A stretch of 64,000 nt of DNA. Origin: Yamagishiella unicocca. Taxonomy: Eukaryota; Chlorophyta; Chlorophyceae; Chlamydomonadales; Volvocaceae. The stretch is taken from the NCBI GenBank assembly GCA_003116995.1, contig BDSL01000060.1, positions 124,001 through 188,000 of the forward strand, read 5' to 3'. Below, one piece after another: positions 57,501 to 64,000 of the stretch; the stretch's first letter is position 1, and the number at the start of each line of letters is the position of its first letter. The notes beneath the pieces are model-generated. The model made no database searches. It saw only the letters and a list, made by a program, of their open reading frames with translations, and had not been told where the DNA came from. The position numbers were made by a program, and so were the translations under genes.

Positions 57501-57932
57501 TAGTTACCTGTACAGCGGGGTGCTTGAATGTGCGGGGCTTGCCATCGGGCATGTGTCCCACCACCGCCATATCCTGACGGGCGGCGGGCCGGCGCGGAGG
57601 GGCAGGCGGATCAAAGCGGCAAGGCGGGGGCCCGTTGACGGGTGGGTAGGCAAGGGGCGGTTGTTGGCTCGGAAGGCGCACAGCTGGAGCTTTCGGCGGA
57701 TGGCGTTGACTAAGTGGTTGCATGTTTTAGCTGTTCGTGGTGTTTATGGGCCAGATCGGGGCGCCTTGGGCCAAACGCACGCGCTGAGGTGGCGATGCAC
57801 AGGCCTGTGGGCCTGCATGACCGCCCATTACTTCCCTTTATCTGTCCATACCTGGAATTTTGTTGTCAGGGTGTTAATTGTCCCAAAAAATAGCATGCAG
57901 GCCGCGAGGACGGCGACCTTGAGCCGAGCCAT
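51565..57932 (-). CDS. SLC35F6-like drug/metabolite-transporter protein
   Basis: Twelve exons (minus): 57932-57852, 57573-57508, 57052-56841, 56421-56133, 55506-55408, 55233-55072, 54565-54464, 54131-54002, 53670-53521, 53074-52852, 52499-52339, 51752-51565; 620 residues, phases consistent throughout. ATG 57932 opens a membrane helix (MARLKVAVLAACMLFFGTIN). It is followed by FMFFGEMLCLLPYYFLEWRY, VPAACDAVATTLLNVGLYYT, FASTYQMLRGTLVLFAGFFT, FIHHWLGMALITGGAALVGA, GDLCVVAAQAFTALQFILEE, FFNFFGISVTK and WLASMWLGWEHFLPLQVVGF. This order and these motifs (TSxxQMLRG, LEEKF, FFNFxGISVTK) match human SLC35F6, a lysosomal/mitochondrial DMT-superfamily carrier of unclear substrate. A Gly/Ala loop after SSVLSAQQ and a long acidic, His- and Gly-rich C-terminal tail (from about EDEEEEESGTES) are extra. 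The intron between the last two exons is mostly a polypurine tract. Confidence 0.87.
51787..52070 (+). repeat. Long polypurine tract (GGGAGG repeats) in intron
   Basis: About 280 bases made almost only of G and A on the plus strand: hexameric GGGAGG with interspersed GGGAAG and GAGC variants. It fills most of the intron 51753-52338. Transcribed, the RNA is pyrimidine-rich just before the acceptor of the last exon. Confidence 0.97.
52506..52553 (+). repeat. Dispersed repeat family B copy
   Basis: GGGTTTCGAGGTAGCCCCGT, then GGATGCGAGGAAAGCCGTTT and AGGAAAGACG; in the intron just upstream (transcript sense) of the exon starting at 52499 in the SLC35F6-like gene. Confidence 0.7.
53274..53466. 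repeat. 37-bp minisatellite in intron
   Basis: Five units of GCTCGCAAGTACCGACG followed by CCCCCCAGCCTTGCGCAGC, nearly identical, in the intron 53075-53520 of the SLC35F6-like gene. Confidence 0.95.
54368..54428 (-). repeat. Dispersed repeat family B, 3' half
   Basis: CATCTCGAAACGTCTGTCCT followed by AAACGGTTTTCC: the reverse complement of the second half of the long copy (GTTTAAGACAG, TTTTGAGATGCATG). Lies in intron 54132-54463. A variant with GGAAACCCGTTGGTCGGC occurs at 53103 and 54252. Confidence 0.6.
54771..54987. repeat. 30-bp minisatellite in intron
   Basis: About seven and a half near-identical units of TCCCCCCTCTTGGCCCCGCC plus GGTCACGACC, in intron 54566-55071 of the SLC35F6-like gene. 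Confidence 0.95.
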
Positions 57933-58304
57933 TTGTTCAGTTCGCCGACACAGAGCGCCCCAGCGCCGTTGATCTGGAGTGCGCAGGGCGCGTATTCAAG
58001 GCTTCCTATATATGTGTCAATTTGGCTTCAATTGACTTGACAGGGCACGTGCTGCGTGAAGTCATGACATACGCCGTGCGAGTTGAGGGAAAACGAGCAA
58101 ACGACCGATCCGCGATACACAGTAACAGTTAGTAAAGATTTTTTAGAGAATCATTGCTCCTGCCCCTAATAGGTATTGGCTTTGGGGATCTGCAGCCATA
58201 GTTAACTTTGTGCGGAGTTTAAGTCCGCTACGCTGGCTGCTGCCACGTCATTTGTCGCGCGGGCGGTGCATTGCCGATTTTCATTACTGTGTTATTCTGT
58301 AGCT
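57933..58304. promoter_or_regulatory. Bidirectional promoter between SLC35F6-like and GatB genes
   Basis: 372 bases separate the two start codons on opposite strands, so both promoters and both 5' UTRs lie here. It is AT-richer than its surroundings. CTATATATGTG at 58008-58018 could be a TATA-like element for either direction. No other motif is claimed. Confidence 0.6.
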
Positions 58305-61300
58305 ATGCATTCCAGCGCGCGGGTCGGAGGCGCGTCCGCTGCCAGCGCGACGCGGTGCGCGGCGCTCCTGCAGCCGCTGCCCCCTAGCCTAGCCCCAACA
58401 CCCTTCACGGCCGTCCTCAAATCGGGCCCTAGCCGGGCGTCTGCTCGCCAGCTGTCCTGCTCCACTAGCGCGATGCCATCGCCCTCGCCTGCTGCGTCCA
58501 CGTCCGCAGCGACCGCGTCGCTTGTCTCCGGCTCTCCATTCCTAAGAAGGACTCTGGCGCCCTCGTGGACGGCGTCGCCTTCTTTCTCGGGCCTGGGCGT
58601 CTCCTGCCGCAGCGCAGCCACGGCGGCACCCCCCACCCAGGCCGCCTCGCCCTCTGGAGCCGAGGTACGAGCTACGTCTCGATGGGGCTATTGAGGTGGC
58701 CCGCGCGACACGCGTCAGGGCTCCTCAGCAGATGGGGCCTAAAATTAGGGTTGCTGGCTGAGGCCGGTGTGGGTTGCACCTATCTGCAGGCTGATGCAGC
58801 TGACCGGTAGCGGCGGCATCTTAGCATCAGGTCGGCGTCTTAGCATCAGGTCGGCGTCTTAGCATCAGGTCGGCGTCTTAGCATCTTTCCGTCTACCACA
58901 AATGCGTAGGAGGGCGACGGCTCTCAGCCGCACCCACCAGCTTACCCGGGAGAGGGGATGGGCTCGGGGCGGGTTTCCGCAACCGCGGACCGGGAGGGAC
59001 CGTGCGGATGTGGACTGTGGAGGGCTGTGTGCACCGAAGCTGGTGGGGAAGCCACGCAGCCAAGGCCGCCCCGCTGCCCCACAAGCTGTGGCGGCACGCG
59101 GCCTTGGCTGCGTGGCGGGAGAGGTGTCTGGGAGTTGTAGGGGGAGCGGCGTGGCGCCCAGCTGCTGCCAGCGTCTTCCGCGGGTGCAGGCGGTGGAGCG
59201 GTGTCAGTCAGTCTCCGCAGCAGAGGGGTGGCAGCAGAGGGGTGGCAGCACAGGGGCGGCAGCAGAGGGGTGGCATCAGGGGTTGCGGGGCGACAGGGCG
59301 CAGGCAGCAGCGCACGGAAGGCCCTCCCTCCCTCCCCTCCCCTCCCCGGGAGACGAGTCATGATCCCGCGTAGCGAGGCCTGGGCGGCACCGCACTGGTG
59401 GCAGCTGCGGGCCTCGTTGCTGGCTGCGGCCCGCTGCTGTGCGGCGGCGAGTTCCCGGCTGCCTGCTGGTGCGGGTATACGCTGCATGCCCGGGAACCCA
59501 CACGGGCCCCCACCTGGAGCCGACGCAGTGAGAGGGCACCGTGGGCCCCGGGTGGGGGGAAAGCCGCCTGGTCTCGGAGCTGGACAGGTTGGGAGCAGGG
59601 AGCAGAGGAAGCCAGCTGCGGACCACCAGCAGCACCACCACCAGGCTGTGTCGCAAGCGCTCTTGGGCGTCAGCGCCGCTCCGAAACCACACACACACAC
59701 CAACCCCCCCGCCGGGGATCCGCGGATAGCAATTTATCCCCCCCCCGGCCCCCCGCCGGCTGCCGCGTCGTAGCCTCGCACGTGTGCCCAGCTGCCAACC
59801 GTTTGCCCGGCGTCTCCGATGCCGTACCATGTACGACGCTCGTCCCCCCGTGCCGTGTCCCCCCGGTGCCCCACGGCGCAGGTGGAGTTCGAGGCGGTCA
59901 TCGGCATCGAGTGCCACGTGCAGCTGCTCACCCGCACCAAGGCGTTCTGCGGCTGCCCCTCCGAGTTCGGCTCGGAGCCCAACAGCAACGTGTGCCCAGT
60001 GTGCCTGGGGCACCCGGTGGGTCGGCGGGTTCCATTCGCAGTGGGCCGCGCCTTTGGTTTCGGAGCGGGTTGTCCAGCCTCCGGCTGTCGAGCCACGTGG
60101 GCCCGGTACCCACCATACGAGTACATGTACGTGTGTATTCCCCATTTGTCGCACCTACCCAACCGACACACCCACCCGGCACAACCACCCACCCCTCCAC
60201 CAGTAGCATGCGCGCGCGTCCCGATGTCTGAAGGCTATGCACCAACTACATTTCCCCAGTCGCGTTACCGGTTCTTTTATTGTAACCCCTCCACCAGGGC
60301 ACGCTGCCGGTGCTGAACGCGGAGATGGTGACGCTGGCGGTGCGGGCGGGTCTGGCTCTGGGCTCCGAGATCGCGCGGTTGTCGAAGTTCGACCGCAAGC
60401 AGTACTTCTACCCGGACCTGCCGAAGGTGGGGCAGCCGGGGAAGGGGTCGGAAGGGGGGAGGGGCCGGGGGGAGGGGGCGGGGCCTTATGGGGACGGGCA
60501 TGGGCGGCAGGTGTGGACGGTAGGGTGTGGTTGACAACCTGAAGGGGCGGGGAAATGAGGCGGAGAGGTGTGGTCGACAACCAGAAGGGGCGGGGAAAGG
60601 ACGCGGAGAGGAGAGGGTGTGAAGGGGTGGGTCGGTGCGTCGCCTCGACGGCGAAGGGGACGAATGGAAGGGATGACACCAGAGCAAATCAAACCCACGT
60701 ATTGCGTGGAGGAGGGGAGAGGCAGCGCCGAGAAAGGGAGTCAGGAGGCCTCACGAAGGGCGGGCGACATCTAGCAAATGAGGTACTGGGAATGCAGGGG
60801 GGATGAACTGGGGGGGATGTCGCGCTGATCCGCAAATTGCTCCAGGGAGGGACGTGTTGGCCGCGGGAAAAGGTTGACTGCGCTGAGGACGCATCGAAGA
60901 GGGCGCACCGGGGCGGCCCCGGTCATAAACGACCCCACCTGACGTCTCGCTTCTACGCTCCGAAACCGCGAAACCCGGTTCTCCCCCCCGACCCCTACCC
61001 CCGGCGCAGGGCTACCAGATCAGCCAGTACGACGAACCCATCTGCAGCGGCGGGTCGCTTGAGGTGGAGGTGGATGGCCAGCTGAAGAGGTGCGCAATGC
61101 GGGTGGTACGGCAGATCCGACATACATTTTAATTTCCACGCTGGACGAGCGCTGTGCGGGCGATGTCGAGCAGACACGCAGTCGAGCGACCCACTTTGTC
61201 CACCACAGCCAACGCCTGCCTCCTCCTCCTTGGTCGCTGTGCTCCGGAACCACCACCACCACCACCATCACCACCGCCACCTCCATTGCCGCCGCACTCA

Positions 61301-64000
61301 ACTCGACGCCTCCTCCTCCTCCCCTCCTCGGGCGCCCCCCCCTCAGCTTCGGCATCATCCGGGCGCACCTGGAGGAGGACGCGGGCAAGATCGTGTACGC
61401 GGGGGCGGACCGGCTCAGCGGGGCTGACTACTCGCTGGTGGACTACAACCGCGCAGGTGGGGGGAGGCAGCATGTGGGCAGGGCTGGCTCGAGGGAGGGC
61501 TGGCTCGAGGGAGGGCTGGCTCGAGGGAGGGACGGGGCGGAGCGGGAGGGACGGGGCGGAGCGGGAGGGACGGGGCGGGGCGGGAGGGACGGGGCGGGGC
61601 GGGAGGGCTGGCTCGAGGGAGGGACGGGGCGGAGCGGGAGGGCTGGCATTGCGCTTTGAGCGGGTGGGCCCTGGATTGGACCTGCTTTAGTGGCGTGGCG
61701 GGATTACTTCCGGGATTCTTCCAGGCGACGAGGTTGAGGTCGTGCAAACAACGCATACCCAGAGCTCTCCGGGTGCCGAGAGGCACGGGCGCGTGCGGGG
61801 CAGTGACTGTCCCCGCTTTGGGTTAGGTGGGTGGGAGCCGGACCGGTCGGGAGAGGACGGGGCGTGAGGCGTCACGGTGCCACGACCCTTAGGGTCGCCC
61901 CCCCCCCCCCCGCCCCCGCCCACCAACCCCATCTCGCCCCTCGCCCCTCCCCCCTTGCCCCTCGGCCCCCTCCCACCGCCCCTCGGCCCCCTCCCACCGC
62001 CCCTCGGCCCCCTCCCACCGCCCCTCCCACCGCCCCAGGCGTCCCGCTGCTGGAGATCGTGTCGGCCCCCGACATGCGCAGCGGCCGCGACGCCGCGGCG
62101 TACGGCGAGGAGCTCCGCCGCATCCTGCGCACGTGCGGCATCACGGACGGCAACATGGCGGAGGGATCCATGCGGTGAGCTGGCGGGATCCAGGATCCAC
62201 GGAAGGGGAGGCAAGGGCGCTCTGGGCAGGGTGCGGGGTCGTGGGGGAAAAACGGGAGGGGCAGGTCCAGGGAGGGGTAGTGCGGCGGAATCAAATCGCG
62301 AAGGCAGCCGCCAACTCCTTACCTGCGCCCACAACCCCCGCAACACATTTACCGATTGATCTGGTCGGTGAAACACACACACGCTTTTCTTCCCCCCCTT
62401 CCTTCCCCCCTCCCTCCGCTCCCCTCCAGCGTGGACGTCAACGTCAGCGTGCGGCCCCGCGGCAGCCCCGTGTACGGCACCCGCGTGGAGATCAAAAACA
62501 TGAACAGCTTCTCCAACATGCAGAAGGCCATTGACTTCGAGATCGACCGCCAGGTCGCGCTGATCCGATCCGGCCGCGGATCCGAGATCGTGCTGGAGAC
62601 GCGGCTTTGGGACGAGATCAAGCTGGTGACTAACACTATGCGAAAGAAAGAAGGCTTGGCGGATTACCGGTGGGAGCGGGGGGGCTGGGGGGACTGGGGG
62701 GGTGGGGCTGGGAAGCCGTGGACTGGGACGGTGGGTGGGGCTGGGGTCTGGGAGGAAGGGGCCATGGGGACGAGCTTCAGGGCTAAGGTGACCTGCCAGG
62801 AGTGCGTCGTACATCGGGCCTCACCGGGTCGTACAGCAGTCGTACAGGATGAAGCAGTATCTGTGTCGCATTACGGGTGCTCTGGGAACGCCTGGCTCAC
62901 AGCACCAAGCCATGCGCCGCACCACCCCCCGTGTAACCCATTTGTTGTCTGTTTCTCTCTGCTCCGGCCGCAGCTACTTCCCGGAGCCCGACCTGCCGCC
63001 GCTGACCGTCTCCGAGGACTTCATCGCCCACGTCAGGGTGAGGGACGGAGTACAGGGGCGGAGCAGTAGCAGCGAAGTGCACGGGCGGGACTGGGGGCTG
63101 GCAGTAGCGGCCGCAGCAGCCACCTAATAGCCACTCAACGCAAACACCCGACAGCCCAACCCAATCCAACTCGCATCCACGGGTCTTCCTCGAAACCCAA
63201 CTGAACTCGCCCAGCCACCGACCCGCCCAGCCACCCGCCCACCCGCCATACCTCCACCTGGGCCTGCACAACTACCCCCCCCCTCCACACCCAACTCCTC
63301 CTTCCCCCTCGCGCAGGCGGCCATGCCCGAGCTCCCCGCCGCCAAGCGCGCCCGCTACATGTCCCTGGGCCTCACCCGGGGTGACGTGGCGGTTCTGACG
63401 GACGAGACAGCGACCTCGGAGCTGTTCGACGCGGTGCTGGCGCTGGGGGCGCCCGTCAAGCCGGCGGCCAACTGGATCCAGGGAGACATCATGGCGTACT
63501 GCAAGGTACAACACACATGCCGTAGTGTGATGGGCGGAAGGGGGCTGCGTACAGAAGGGGGTGTGTGTGGTGGAGCTGGGCGCCAGAGGTTGCGATAGTG
63601 TGTGGCTAGATGTCGGCTTGGGCTGCTTTGCTGACGCGGACGCTTGACCGCCTGACCCGGCCCCGCGCGCCCATGTCTCCCACCTGTCATGGCCCCTGGC
63701 TATCTTCGATAAAAAAACAATCCTTCGATGTGAATACACCGCAATGCACCGCAACGCACCGCAATGCAAGAGTCGTAACTACCAGATGCGAGTAAGCCTT
63801 CGACAGAGTTGCTTTTATCCCCCACCTTCCAGGGCCCCGGCGTTGGTGTTCCCCCGTATGCTTGTGCGCCGCCGGCGGGCGCACCCCCTTGGTCGCCTTT
63901 CCTTACCTTCGGCCCCCTACTACCGTCTCCTCCCCTGCCGTCCAATCCTCTCACCTTCCGACCCCTCACCTTCTGACCCCTCACCTTCCCCTCCCAGGAG
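58305..64000 (+). CDS. GATB: Organellar aspartyl/glutamyl-tRNA amidotransferase subunit B (GatB), 3' end outside window
   Basis: GatB of the GatCAB complex, which turns Glu-tRNA(Gln) into Gln-tRNA(Gln) in chloroplasts and mitochondria. Exons: 58305-58664, 59882-60016, 60298-60426, 61010-61089, 61347-61456, 62039-62174, 62430-62669, 62974-63037, 63317-63505; a further exon probably begins at 63998 after CCCAG. Exon 1 is a 120-residue Ser/Ala/Arg-rich presequence, typical of organelle targeting. Then come [19 protein letters not shown] and [10 protein letters not shown], with two Cys pairs of the zinc site. [61 protein letters not shown] and [10 protein letters not shown] follow in family order. 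The tail domain starts in exon 9 ([18 protein letters not shown], then [12 protein letters not shown]). All junctions keep phase. ATG 58305 is the first in an open frame after the divergent promoter. Confidence 0.97.
58808..58885 (+). repeat. 22-bp minisatellite CTTAGCATCAGGTCGGCGT
   Basis: Three full units and a partial fourth in GatB intron 1 (58665-59881), about 145 bases after the donor. Confidence 0.92.
59211..59280 (+). repeat. 17-bp minisatellite GCAGCAGAGGGGTGGCA
   Basis: Four imperfect units in GatB intron 1. Confidence 0.85.
60231..60279 (+). repeat. Dispersed repeat family A, diverged copy
   Basis: GGCTATGCACCAACTACATT then CAGTCGCGTTACCGGTTCTT, 18 bases before the acceptor of GatB exon 3. 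Confidence 0.5.
61485..61650 (+). repeat. GA-rich minisatellite (GGGAGGGACGGGGCGGAGC)
   Basis: Alternating units GGCTCGAGGGAGG and GGGAGGGACGGGGCGGAGC in GatB intron 61457-62038, starting just after the donor. Confidence 0.85.
61925..62036 (+). repeat. 22-bp pyrimidine-rich minisatellite before GatB exon 6
   Basis: About four units of CCCTCCCACCGCCCCTCGGC reaching the acceptor at 62038, so the repeat itself forms the polypyrimidine tract. Confidence 0.88.
63172..63200 (-). repeat. Dispersed repeat family B, short copy
   Basis: CGCATCCACGGGTCTTCCTC followed by GAAACCC, the reverse complement of the core at 13444, in GatB intron 63038-63316. Confidence 0.75.

Noticed and set aside
1..64000. 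tRNA, rRNA or riboswitch genes
   Set aside because: I looked for cloverleaf and conserved rRNA words and saw none; a covariance-model scan would be needed to exclude small RNAs.

Overview
The window looks like nuclear DNA of a chlamydomonadalean (volvocine-type) green alga. It is GC-rich and nearly every gene is cut into short exons by phase-consistent GT-AG introns with GTGAGT/GTGGGT-like donors and CAG acceptors. Proteins carry long Ala/Gly/Pro/Gln low-complexity stretches, introns are full of minisatellites, and TGTAA poly(A)-type signals follow some genes. All exon models below were built by eye from reading-frame and splice-phase continuity; no alignment or transcript data were used.

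Layout. 1-2911 (+): 3' part of a site-1 protease (S1P/MBTPS1) gene. About 4049-4475 (+): frameshifted remnant of a LINE endonuclease, followed by a 20-bp tandem repeat. 5169-6737 (-): protein with four CxxCxGxG DnaJ-type zinc motifs. 8260-14186 (+): large unrecognised low-complexity protein. 14665-16790 (+): complete phosphomannomutase. 17806-20148 (-): nicotinamide mononucleotide adenylyltransferase with a Pro-Gln insert. 20149-22219: gene-poor, with orphan ORF fragments. 22220-28035 (-): about 1,256-residue protein with C-terminal ankyrin repeats. 28551-29890 (+): tentative hypothetical gene in lower-GC DNA. 30494-37004 (+): NFACT/RqcH-type ribosome quality-control protein, probably plastid-targeted. 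38245-43744 (-): TauE/SafE transporter with a giant loop. 43819-45433 (-): weak coding fragments. 45786-48796 or beyond (-): unrecognised acidic/amphipathic protein. 49728-50262 (-): tentative small gene. 51565-57932 (-): SLC35F6-like drug/metabolite transporter. 58305-63505 and beyond (+): organellar GatB, running off the right edge.

The genes do not form a pathway. The set is housekeeping: Golgi proteolysis, GDP-mannose supply, NAD synthesis, organellar tRNA-Gln formation, organelle translation quality control and transport. The SLC35F6-like and GatB genes are divergent with only 372 bp between start codons. RqcH and TauE/SafE are convergent. The unknown gene and PMM are tandem and very close.

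The most distinctive signal that the genes do not explain is a pair of short dispersed repeat families. One centres on GCGTAAAACGGTTTTTAC; the other carries GAAGACCCGTGGATGCC plus AAAAAACCGTTT. They recur mostly inside introns of unrelated genes, on both strands, often near splice sites, and in one intron one family is amplified into an exact 65-bp array.
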